A stretch of DNA of 32,513 nt. Origin: an uncultured Burkholderiales bacterium (GTDB taxonomy: Bacteria; Pseudomonadota; Gammaproteobacteria; Burkholderiales; Burkholderiaceae_C). Positions 24,937 to 32,513 of the stretch are shown in pieces. The translations under genes were made by a program, and so were the position numbers. Under the pieces are notes generated by a model. That model did no database searches, was not told where the DNA came from, and saw only the letters and a program-made list of their open reading frames with translations. The stretch is from the NCBI GenBank assembly GCA_903953985.1, contig CAJBLW010000298.1, forward strand, positions 1 through 32,513, given 5' to 3'. Positions within the stretch are counted from its first letter, which is position 1. The number at the start of each line of letters is the position of its first letter.

Positions 24937-25499
24937 GCAGCCTCCGAATTGATAGCGGTAGCGGTGCCTGCGGACGCGGACTCGATGCGGTAAACGCGCT
25001 GACCACCGGCCTCCTTGGCTGATGTGATGGTCAGCCCCAAACGCTTCTTGAGCGTGCCGGCCAGGGTCCCGCGCACGGTGTGCTGTTGCCACCCCGTGGC
25101 CTCCATGATCTGCGTGATCGTGGCGCCCTCGGGGCGCTGCAGCAGGCCAATGACCAGGGCCTGTTTGCTGTCGGCGCGGGTGCGAACCGGCTTGCCCTGG
25201 GCGGGCTGCTGCCAACTGGCCTCGGCACTGGCTACATCGGCCTCCAGCTCTGGATCGTCCAGCGTGATGGTCGGTGGCAAGGCGCCCGGTCGGGGCAGGC
25301 CCAAGGCGTCGTAGCCCTCGGCAGCCACCACCCAGTCATCGCCGTCAGGCGTGATCAGGGCACGTTTGAACAAGCCTTCGAGCACCTTGGCACGGGCGCC
25401 GCCCTTGATGTGCTCGGGGAACCAGACGATTTTGCCGCCGCTGTGTTGTACGGCGTGCTCCAGGATGGCCTGCTGGTTGGGGTTGAGTGCGGTGGTCAT
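24933..25499 (-). CDS. DUF3489-like winged-helix protein
   Basis: RADSKQALVIGLLQRPEGATITQIMEATGWQQHTVRGTLAGTLKKRLGLTITSAKEAGGQRVYRI. Confidence 0.9.
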   Translation of the reverse strand: MTTALNPNQQAILEHAVQHSGGKIVWFPEHIKGGARAKVLEGLFKRALITPDGDDWVVAAEGYDALGLPRPGALPPTITLDDPELEADVASAEASWQQPAQGKPVRTRADSKQALVIGLLQRPEGATITQIMEATGWQQHTVRGTLAGTLKKRLGLTITSAKEAGGQRVYRIESASAGTATAINSEAA

Positions 25500-25506
25500 G
25501 GCGCCC

Positions 25507-25782
25507 TCACGCTTGCAGGACGGCGGTGCTGCCGTTGCCGGGATGGGCCTTGCGCGTGCGGTGCACGGCCTGCTTCGGGCTTCCACCGGCTGCGCGCAGC
25601 CCAGCATCAAACGCGGCTTGCAGGGCGCTTTTGACACCCCAGACGCTCACGTCGTGGAAGTCCAGGCTGTCGCGGTGGCGAGTTTGCAGGGTTTCGATGA
25701 ACAGGTGGTCCAGGGCAATCGATTCGAGCAAGAGCTCGACTTCGTCGGGGGAGAGTGCGGTGGGTTGCTTGGGTTTGGCCAT
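25507..25782 (-). CDS. DUF6900-like protein
   Basis: MAKPKQPTALSPDEVELLLESIALDHLFIETLQTRHRDSLDFHDVSVWGVKSALQAAFDAGLRA; RBS aaggag before 25782. Confidence 0.8.
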   Translation of the reverse strand: MAKPKQPTALSPDEVELLLESIALDHLFIETLQTRHRDSLDFHDVSVWGVKSALQAAFDAGLRAAGGSPKQAVHRTRKAHPGNGSTAVLQA

Positions 25783-25828
25783 GTGGGGCTCCTTGGTGGG
25801 TTGCTTGTCAATCGACATCCGCATTCAC

Positions 25829-25855
25829 GCGCTGTGCGCCACAGAAGCCAAGCGC
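25829..25855 (-). repeat. Dispersed leader motif copy 3 (GCGCTTGGCTTCTGTGGCGCACAGCGC)
   Basis: Matches the five-copy motif; 46 nt before the start at 25782; inner perfect hairpin CTGTG-GCG-CACAG. Confidence 0.8.
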
Positions 25856-25939
25856 TTTTTAATCCCGGGTGATTCACTCGCCTTTGCATGAAAAACCGCA
25901 TACAGGAGGCCACCCACTTGCACTGAGTAGATCAACACC

Positions 25940-26515
25940 ATGGGACTGTCCATTCGCGCCTATGCGCGCCACCGAGGCGTGTCGCACGTGGCCGTCAAGA
26001 AGGCCATCGATACCGGGCGCATCAGCCAGTTGCCGGATGGCACCATCGATCCGGTGGTGGCCGATGCCCAATGGGCGGCCAACACCACGCCGACCCGGCG
26101 GTCGGCGACTGCTGAGGTCAGGGAGACTCCGCAGGTTCCCGTATCTGCCCGCGAGATTCCGCAGGCTTCCGCACGGCCACCACGGGAAACGACTGAGCCA
26201 CCCACCCCGGCGCTGTCCTCCGGTGGCACATCGCTGCTGCAGGCCCGCACCGTCAACGAAGTGGTCAAGGCGCAGACCAACAAGGTGCGCCTTGCCCGTC
26301 TCAAGGGTGAACTGGTCGATCGCTCACAGGCTGTGGCCCATGTGTTCAAGCTGGCCCGTGCTGAGCGCGATGCCTGGCTTAACTGGCCGGCACGCATCTC
26401 GTCACAGATGGCCGCTGGGCTGGGCGTTGATCCGCATGTCTTGCATGTGACGCTGGACGCCGCCGTGCGCCAGCAACTGCAGGACCTGGGCGACTTGCAA
26501 GCCAAGGTAGATTGA
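25940..26515 (+). CDS. Terminase small subunit-like HTH protein
   Basis: N-terminal HTH (RAYARHRGVSHVAVKKAIDTGRI), C-terminal helical domain, immediately before TerL. Confidence 0.75.
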   Translation: MGLSIRAYARHRGVSHVAVKKAIDTGRISQLPDGTIDPVVADAQWAANTTPTRRSATAEVRETPQVPVSAREIPQASARPPRETTEPPTPALSSGGTSLLQARTVNEVVKAQTNKVRLARLKGELVDRSQAVAHVFKLARAERDAWLNWPARISSQMAAGLGVDPHVLHVTLDAAVRQQLQDLGDLQAKVD

Positions 26516-26517
26516 CC

Positions 26518-28491
26518 ATGGACGAGCTGTATTACGAGGGCTGGGACGCGATCGAGCGCGCCTGGCGCGAAGGCCTAACTCCGGATCCGCTGCTCACCGT
26601 CTCCGAATGGGCCGACAAGCACCGGGTGCTCTCCAGCAAGGCCGCCTCGGAGCCGGGCCGCTGGCGCACCAGCCGAACACCTTACCTGCGCGAGATCATG
26701 GATTGCTTGTCACCCATGTCACCGATTGAGCGGGTGGTGTTCATGAAAGGCGCCCAGGTCGGTGGCACCGAACTGGGCCTGAACTGGGTGGGTTATGTGA
26801 TCCATCACGCCCCAGGCCCGATGATGGCGGTGTGGCCCACGGTCGAGATGGCCAAACGGGCTTCCAAGCAGCGGATCGATGCGCTGATCGAAGAGAGCCC
26901 CGCCATCCAGGAGCGTATTGCCCCGGCGCGCAGTCGGGACTCGGGCAACACCATCCTGGCCAAGGAGTTCCATGGCGGCGTGCTGGTGATGACCGGTGCC
27001 AACAGTGCGGTGGGCCTGCGCTCCATGCCAGTGCGCTACCTGTTCCTGGACGAAGTCGATGGTTACCCGTTGGACGTGGAAGGCGAAGGCGATGCGATCT
27101 CGTTGGCCGAGGCGCGTACCCGCACCTTTTCCCGGCGCAAGATCCTGATCGTCTCGACCCCCACGATTGCCGGGGCCAGTGCGGTGGAGCGCGAGTTCGA
27201 GGCATCGGACCAGCGCCGCTACTTCGTGCCGTGTCCGCATTGCGATCACCGCCAGTGGCTGCGGTTTGAGCAGCTTCGCTGGGAGCGTGGCCAGCCAGAA
27301 ACAGCAGCCTACGTCTGCGAAGGCTGTGGTGAACCGATTGCCGAGCACCACAAGACCTGGATGCTGGAAAACGGCCTGTGGCAAGCATGCGCATCTGAAC
27401 ATGCCGGGCGCACCGCTGGGTTCCACCTCTCCAGTCTCTACAGCCCGGTCGGCTGGCGCAGCTGGATCGAGATCGCGCGGGCCTGGGAATCGGCTGCGAT
27501 GTCAGACAGTCGGTCGGCGTCGGCCATCAAGACCTTCAAAAACACCGAACTGGGTGAGACCTGGGTCGAAGAGGGTGAAGCGCCGGACTGGCAGCGTCTG
27601 TTGGAGCGCAGGGAGGACTACCGCATCGGCACCGTGCCCGCGGGCGGCTTGCTGCTCACTGCCGGTGCCGACGTGCAGAAGGACCGCATCGAAGTCTCGG
27701 TCTGGGCCTTCGGGCGGGGCAAGGCCGCATGGCTGGTGGAGCACCGGATTCTGATGGGCGATACCGCCCGCACCGAGGTTTGGTCAGCCCTGGCCAAGCT
27801 CATGGGCGAGACCTGGACTCACAGTAGCGGTTGCCAGCTGAGCCTGGCGCGCTTGGCGCTGGATACCGGCTACGCCACCCAGGAGGCCTATGCCTTCGTG
27901 CGCAGCGTGCGCGATGTCCGGCTCATGTCGATCAAGGGAATTGCCGGGGGTGCCGCACTGATTGGCACGCCCACAGCGGTGGACGCCACCGCCAGTGGCA
28001 AGAAGCTGCGCCGGGGCATCAAGGTGTTCCCGGTGGCCGGTGGCATTGCCAAGCTGGAGTTCTACAACAACCTGCGCAAGAGCGCTGAAGTGGCTGACGA
28101 CGGCGTCACGTCGATCTACCCGGCCGGATTCGTACACCTGCCCAAGGTCGATGCCGAATACCTGCAACAGCTCTGTGCCGAGCAGCTGATCACCCGGCGA
28201 GACCGCAACGGCTTTGCCCACCGTGAGTGGCAAAAGATGCGCGAGCGCAATGAGGCACTCGACTGCTATGTCTACGCCCGGGCGGCGGCTGCGGCGGCAG
28301 GACTGGACCGGTTCGAAGACCGGCACTGGCAAGAACTCGAAAAACAACTCGGCACCGACCCACCAGTCGTTGCCAAACAAATCACAACCCCCGAGGTCAC
28401 CCGAGAACAGCAGTTCGACGGTGGCCTCGTTACTTCTGGCAGTGCCAAACCCAACCCGCGCCGGGTGGTGCGAAGCCGATGGATGACCTGA
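26518..28491 (+). CDS. Terminase large subunit, GpA family
   Basis: VFMKGAQVGGTELGLNWVGYVIHHAPGPMMAVWPTVEMAK, YLFLDEVDGYPLDVEGEGD, LLTAGADVQKDRIEV. Confidence 0.96.
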   Translation: MDELYYEGWDAIERAWREGLTPDPLLTVSEWADKHRVLSSKAASEPGRWRTSRTPYLREIMDCLSPMSPIERVVFMKGAQVGGTELGLNWVGYVIHHAPGPMMAVWPTVEMAKRASKQRIDALIEESPAIQERIAPARSRDSGNTILAKEFHGGVLVMTGANSAVGLRSMPVRYLFLDEVDGYPLDVEGEGDAISLAEARTRTFSRRKILIVSTPTIAGASAVEREFEASDQRRYFVPCPHCDHRQWLRFEQLRWERGQPETAAYVCEGCGEPIAEHHKTWMLENGLWQACASEHAGRTAGFHLSSLYSPVGWRSWIEIARAWESAAMSDSRSASAIKTFKNTELGETWVEEGEAPDWQRLLERREDYRIGTVPAGGLLLTAGADVQKDRIEVSVWAFGRGKAAWLVEHRILMGDTARTEVWSALAKLMGETWTHSSGCQLSLARLALDTGYATQEAYAFVRSVRDVRLMSIKGIAGGAALIGTPTAVDATASGKKLRRGIKVFPVAGGIAKLEFYNNLRKSAEVADDGVTSIYPAGFVHLPKVDAEYLQQLCAEQLITRRDRNGFAHREWQKMRERNEALDCYVYARAAAAAAGLDRFEDRHWQELEKQLGTDPPVVAKQITTPEVTREQQFDGGLVTSGSAKPNPRRVVRSRWMT

Positions 28492-28700
28492 ACATGACCT
28501 ACGCACCAGAACACCTGCAGGCCTTGCGCGAAGCGCTGGCCAGTGGCGAGCATCGCGTGACCTACGAGGGCAAGAGCATAGAGTACCGCAGCGTGTCCGA
28601 TTTGAAGGCTGCGATTGCTGAAGTCGAAGCCACCATGGCTCGTGATTCCGGCGCACCCAAATCCCGCCAGATCCGCGTGACCACGAGCAAGGCGCTCTGA
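28479..28700 (+). CDS. gpW-like head-tail joining protein
   Basis: LQALREALASGEHRVTYEGKSIEYRSVSDLKAAIAEVEATM. Confidence 0.9.
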   Translation: MDDLNMTYAPEHLQALREALASGEHRVTYEGKSIEYRSVSDLKAAIAEVEATMARDSGAPKSRQIRVTTSKAL

Positions 28701-30211
28701 TGGCCTGGTTCAAAAGTCTGCGTCGCCGCATGTTCGGCGGCACGCCGGTCTATGACGGCACCGGCGGTGGTCGCCGTGCCTTGGCCTGGATGCCCAGCAA
28801 CCCCGGTGCGGTGGCAGCCCTGTCGCTGGCCCAAGACGAACTGCGCGCCAAAAGCCGTGATCTGGTCAGGCGTAACGCCTGGGCAGCGGCTGGCATCGAA
28901 GCCTTTGTGGCGAACGCCATCGGCACCGGTATCAAGCCGCAGAGCATGGTCCAGGACCAGACCACCCGCGAAGCCATCCACAGCCTATGGTGGGACTGGT
29001 GCGAGCAGGCCGATGCGGCAGGGCTGACCGACTTCTACGGTCTGCAGGCACTGGCCACCCGCGCCATGCTCGAAGGCGGCGAGGCACTGATCCGACTGCG
29101 TTACCGCCGCACGGAAGATGGTCTACCGGTGGCGCTGCAGATCCAGGTGCTGGAAGCCGAGCACCTGCCAACCTCCATGAACCGGGATCTGCCTGGCGGC
29201 AATGTCGTCCGCTCTGGTATCGAATTTGACAATCTGGGTCGCAGGGTGGCCTACCACCTATACCGATCGCACCCCAACGATGGCTTGCTGGCCCCGATGT
29301 CCAGCAATGCTGGCGGTGGTGGCATGGAGACTGTGCGAATCGACGGCAGCGAGGTGATTCACCTGTTCCGCCCCTTGCGCCCTGGCCAAATACGGGGCGA
29401 GCCGTGGCTGACCCGGGCGCTCGTGAAACTCAACGAGCTGGACCAGTACGACGACGCGGAGCTGGTACGCAAGAAAACCGCTGCCATGTTTGCCGGCTTC
29501 ATCACCCGCATGGCACCCGAAGACAACCTGATGGGCGAGTCGGCGCCAGATGCCAACGGCGTGGCGCTCGCTGGCATGGAGCCCGGCACGCTGCAGATTC
29601 TGGAACCCGGCGAAGACATCAAGTTCTCGGCCCCTGCTGATGTCGGCTCTTCTTACGCTGAATTCATGCGCCAGCAGTTCCGCGCGGTGGCCGCCGCCAT
29701 GGGCATCACCTACGAGATGCTCACCGGCGACCTCACGCAAGTGAACTACTCCTCCATCCGGGCGGGCCTGCTGGAATTCCGTCGCCGCTGTGAAGCCTTG
29801 CAGCATGGCGTGATCGTGCACCAGCTGTGCCGGCCGATCTGGCGTGCCTGGATGGACCAGGCGGTGCTCGAGGGCACGCTCAATTTGCCTGGATATCGCC
29901 AATCTCAGCGCCAGTACCAGGCGGCCAAGTGGATCCCCCAGGGTTGGAAGTGGGTGGATCCGCAAAAGGAATACAACGCCATGAAGCTCGCCATTCGCGC
30001 GGGCCTTATGAGTCGCTCGGAAGCGATCTCTGGCAACGGCTACGACGCTGAGGACGTGGATCGGGAAATCGCCGCCGATAACGCCCGGGCCGATGACCTG
30101 GGATTGGTCTTCGATTCGGACCCTCGCTATGACCAACCCCTGACCATCCCACCACCGTCGGCCAGTGCAGGCACTGCGACCGACCTCTCAACCGAATCCT
30201 CTGTGGAGTAG
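28700..30211 (+). CDS. Portal protein, lambda gpB family
   Basis: RNAWAAAGIEAFVANAIGTGIKPQS...VIHLFRPLRPGQIRGEPWLTRAL...YEMLTGDLTQVNYSSIRAGLLEFRRRCE. Confidence 0.96.
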   Translation: MAWFKSLRRRMFGGTPVYDGTGGGRRALAWMPSNPGAVAALSLAQDELRAKSRDLVRRNAWAAAGIEAFVANAIGTGIKPQSMVQDQTTREAIHSLWWDWCEQADAAGLTDFYGLQALATRAMLEGGEALIRLRYRRTEDGLPVALQIQVLEAEHLPTSMNRDLPGGNVVRSGIEFDNLGRRVAYHLYRSHPNDGLLAPMSSNAGGGGMETVRIDGSEVIHLFRPLRPGQIRGEPWLTRALVKLNELDQYDDAELVRKKTAAMFAGFITRMAPEDNLMGESAPDANGVALAGMEPGTLQILEPGEDIKFSAPADVGSSYAEFMRQQFRAVAAAMGITYEMLTGDLTQVNYSSIRAGLLEFRRRCEALQHGVIVHQLCRPIWRAWMDQAVLEGTLNLPGYRQSQRQYQAAKWIPQGWKWVDPQKEYNAMKLAIRAGLMSRSEAISGNGYDAEDVDREIAADNARADDLGLVFDSDPRYDQPLTIPPPSASAGTATDLSTESSVE

Positions 30212-30214
30212 TTC

Positions 30215-31462
30215 ATGCTGCCTCATTTTGCTTCCCGCTTGTTCGGGACGCCCTTGCTCGTTCATCGGGCCAAACTCGACGTCATTCTGGCGGTGATGGG
30301 CGAACGCCTGGGGTTGGCCGTGCCGGCCGTTGACCTGGCTCTACCCCCGCCGAAACCTGCAACAGCAACGCCTGCCGGTATCGCGGTCATCCCGGTTCAC
30401 GGCACCCTCGTCAAACGCGCGCTCGGTATGGAAGCCGCTTCGGGTCTGACCTCCTATGGCGAGATCGCGGCCATGCTGGACTCCGCCCTGGCCGACCCGC
30501 AGGTCAGCGGCATCCTGCTGGACATCGATTCTCCTGGTGGCGAAGCTTCGGGCAGTTTCGAGTTGGCGCGCCGCGTGCGTGAGGCGACGGCCATCAAACC
30601 GGTCTGGGCGGTGGCCAACGATGCCGCGTACTCGGCGGCTTACGCGATCGCGGCCAGCGCCCAGCGCCTGTTCGTCACCGAAACGGGTGGTGTCGGCTCC
30701 ATTGGCGTCATCGCACTGCATGTGGATCAATCGATCAAAGATGCCAATGACGGGTATCGCTACACAGCCATCACGGCGGGCGCCCATAAGAACGACTACT
30801 CGCCACACGAGCCCTTGTCGGACAGCGCCAAGACTGAGCTGCAAAGCGAAGTCGATCGACTCTACGCGATCTTTACCGAACACGTCGCAGCCATGCGTGG
30901 CCTGAAGCTTGATGCGGTTCGCGCCACCGAGGCCGGCTTGTATTTCGGCGGTAATGCCGTGGCGCAAGGTCTGGCCGATGGTGTCCAAACGCTGGAGTCC
31001 ACGCTGGCCGAATTCCATCGATTCATCAACGCCCCAAAAAGCGCCCTTACCCATTCGCCGTCTCAGGTGCGGGGCGTCATCCGTGCTGAGGCGGCACATC
31101 CTCCACAGGAGTTACTCATGTCTGACCCACAAGACACCCCCGAAGAAACCTTGTCCGAAACCATCGGCGTCGACGAAGCCGCTGTTCTGGTTGCACAGGC
31201 CCGCCGTGAAGTGACCCAAAGCGCGCAGGCCATTGCCGAAGTGTGCATGCTGGCCGGTTGTCCCGACCGTGCGGCTCAATTCATCGCGGCTGGCAAGACC
31301 GAAGCCGAGGTACGCCGCGCGTTGATCGATGCACGTGCAGCCCAGACCGAAGCAACGGCCATCCGATCGACCATCACCGTCGATGCCGGCACGGCGACGC
31401 CGTCGCATACCGAGACTTCGCCCATCGTAGCTGCCGTCAAAAAACTCACCGGCACCGCTTAA
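30215..31462 (+). CDS. S49/ClpP-type prohead protease with C-terminal scaffold region
   Basis: ILLDIDSPGGEASGSFELA, VANDAAYSAAYAIAASA, GGVGSIGVIALH. Confidence 0.93.
   Translation: MLPHFASRLFGTPLLVHRAKLDVILAVMGERLGLAVPAVDLALPPPKPATATPAGIAVIPVHGTLVKRALGMEAASGLTSYGEIAAMLDSALADPQVSGILLDIDSPGGEASGSFELARRVREATAIKPVWAVANDAAYSAAYAIAASAQRLFVTETGGVGSIGVIALHVDQSIKDANDGYRYTAITAGAHKNDYSPHEPLSDSAKTELQSEVDRLYAIFTEHVAAMRGLKLDAVRATEAGLYFGGNAVAQGLADGVQTLESTLAEFHRFINAPKSALTHSPSQVRGVIRAEAAHPPQELLMSDPQDTPEETLSETIGVDEAAVLVAQARREVTQSAQAIAEVCMLAGCPDRAAQFIAAGKTEAEVRRALIDARAAQTEATAIRSTITVDAGTATPSHTETSPIVAAVKKLTGTA
31118..31462 (+). CDS. Possible internal in-frame scaffold protein (Nu3-like)
   Basis: In-frame ATG preceded by acaggag-ttactc; acidic, Ala-rich helical product MSDPQDTPEETLSETIGV.... 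Confidence 0.5.
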   Translation: MSDPQDTPEETLSETIGVDEAAVLVAQARREVTQSAQAIAEVCMLAGCPDRAAQFIAAGKTEAEVRRALIDARAAQTEATAIRSTITVDAGTATPSHTETSPIVAAVKKLTGTA

Positions 31463-31477
31463 GAAAGGAACTCCTAC

Positions 31478-31855
31478 ATGTCCGTCATCACTCAACCGAA
31501 CGACTTGGCCGACCTGCTGCGCTTCGAAGCCGAAAACCGCTATTCCCGCGAACGTGTGACGCTCGTCGCAGGCCACAACCTGACACTGGGTACCGTCATC
31601 GCCACCGATACGGCCAACGGCAAGATTGCCCCGCTCGATCCAGCCGACACCGGTTCACTCAACCAGGCATCAGGCGTCCTTCTCAACGACTGCGACGCCA
31701 CTACTGCCGACAACCCGGATGCCTTGGTGGTGGTCCGTCACGCCATCGTCTTGCGCGATGCCCTGATCTGGCCGGAGACCATCACGGCTGAGCAGAAGAC
31801 AGCTGCCATCGCGCAACTGCGTGATCTGGGCATTCTGGTTCGCGACGCTGCCTGA
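31478..31855 (+). CDS. Head decoration protein (gpD-like)
   Basis: DLLRFEAENRYSRERVTLVAGHNLTLGTVIATD...SGVLLNDCDATTADNPDALVVVRHAIV; position between protease and capsid. Confidence 0.9.
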   Translation: MSVITQPNDLADLLRFEAENRYSRERVTLVAGHNLTLGTVIATDTANGKIAPLDPADTGSLNQASGVLLNDCDATTADNPDALVVVRHAIVLRDALIWPETITAEQKTAAIAQLRDLGILVRDAA

Positions 31856-31894
31856 CCCCCAGCTACCTCACCAATTCCTTCCCGTCATCCCATC

Positions 31895-31918
31895 GGCCCG
31901 CCGGTCACCCCGCGGGCC
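31895..31918 (+). terminator. Hairpin in the decoration-capsid gap (terminator-like or RNA-processing)
   Basis: GGCCCGC/GCGGGCC perfect 7-bp stem, followed by GTTCCTTTTATT. Confidence 0.45.
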
Positions 31919-31941
31919 GTTCCTTTTATTGGAGCCCTCTC

Positions 31942-32513
31942 ATGCAAAACCCTTTCCAGAATCCCGGGTTCTCGATGGCCAGCCTCACCGCCGCCATCAA
32001 CCTCATTCCCAACCGCTATGGCCGACTGGAGGAACTCAATCTGTTCCCGGCCAAGCCGGTACGTACCCGCTCGGTGGTGATCGAGTCGCGCAATGGCACG
32101 CTCAATCTGCTGCCCAGCCTGCCGGTGGGCAGTGCCGCCACGCAGAACAAGCACGACAAGCGCCAGTTGCATTCCTTCGTGATTCCGCACATTCCGTTGG
32201 AAGACGTGGTCCTGCCGGAAGAAGTTCAGGGCGTGCGCGCCTTCGGCTCTGAGACCGAGATGGACACCGTGGCGCAGGTGCTGGCCCAGCACTTGGAGTC
32301 CATGCGCAACAAGCACGCCATCACCCTGGAGCATCTGCGTATGGGGGCATTGAAGGGCGTCATCCTCGATGCCGATGGCAGTGTGCTTCATGACCTGTTC
32401 GAGGTCTTCAAACTCAACCCGAGCACGGTAAATTTCCAGCTCAATGCGGACACCACCAATGTGCGCAACAAGTGTGCGGATGTGGTGCGCGGCATCACCG
32501 AGAACCTGCGCGG
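31942..32513 (+). CDS. Major capsid protein (gpE family), truncated by the window end
   Basis: MQNPFQNPGFSMASLTAAINLIPNRYGRLEELNLFPAKPVRTRSVVIESRNGTLNLLPS...; no stop before the window end. Confidence 0.9.
   Translation, partial: MQNPFQNPGFSMASLTAAINLIPNRYGRLEELNLFPAKPVRTRSVVIESRNGTLNLLPSLPVGSAATQNKHDKRQLHSFVIPHIPLEDVVLPEEVQGVRAFGSETEMDTVAQVLAQHLESMRNKHAITLEHLRMGALKGVILDADGSVLHDLFEVFKLNPSTVNFQLNADTTNVRNKCADVVRGITENLR

Noticed and set aside
1-32513. CRISPR array, retron or diversity-generating retroelement
   Set aside because: No regularly spaced repeat-spacer pattern, no reverse transcriptase motif (YxDD) and no TR/VR pair noticed; the Cas4-like nuclease is interpreted as a phage recombination gene.

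Overview
The window looks like the left two-thirds of a mosaic temperate siphovirus-type prophage, or a phage-like integrative element, in a GC-rich proteobacterium. This reading comes from protein motifs only; no database search was run. From left to right: a complete tRNA-Phe(GAA) with its terminator; a DUF2188-like gene; a two-gene leftward operon of unknown function divergent from an XRE regulator and an ImmA/IrrE metallopeptidase; a DUF2924 / serine-recombinase module; a promoter-preceded ABC-type ATPase + RloB/TOPRIM-like pair (AbiL/RloAB-like defence candidate) followed by a WYL-like small protein; an early replication/recombination region (twin HTH proteins, Sak4-like ATPase, SSB-like protein, DEAD/DEAH helicase, Cas4/RecB-like nuclease, P4-type primase-helicase, RuvC-like resolvase); two ParB-DNA methyltransferase fusions flanking an M15 peptidase; a reverse-strand islet of six small genes (DUF3489-like, DUF6900-like, unknowns); and a lambda-like head module (TerS, TerL, gpW, portal, S49 protease/scaffold, decoration, capsid truncated by the window end). 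The least explained signals are: (1) a 27-nt dispersed motif, CTTGGCTT-N11-CAGCGC, in five copies, each on the coding strand 34-46 nt before the start codon of a small gene, conserved at nucleotide level even where it cannot be translated; (2) a 31/31-nt inverted repeat (26 paired positions) carrying 10-bp-spaced GGTNACC sites between the primase and RuvC genes, a candidate origin or operator, with a related GGTTACC array before the first methyltransferase; (3) the four-gene XRE/ImmA + unknown-pair module; and (4) the ATPase-RloB module with an operator-like palindrome set around its promoter.
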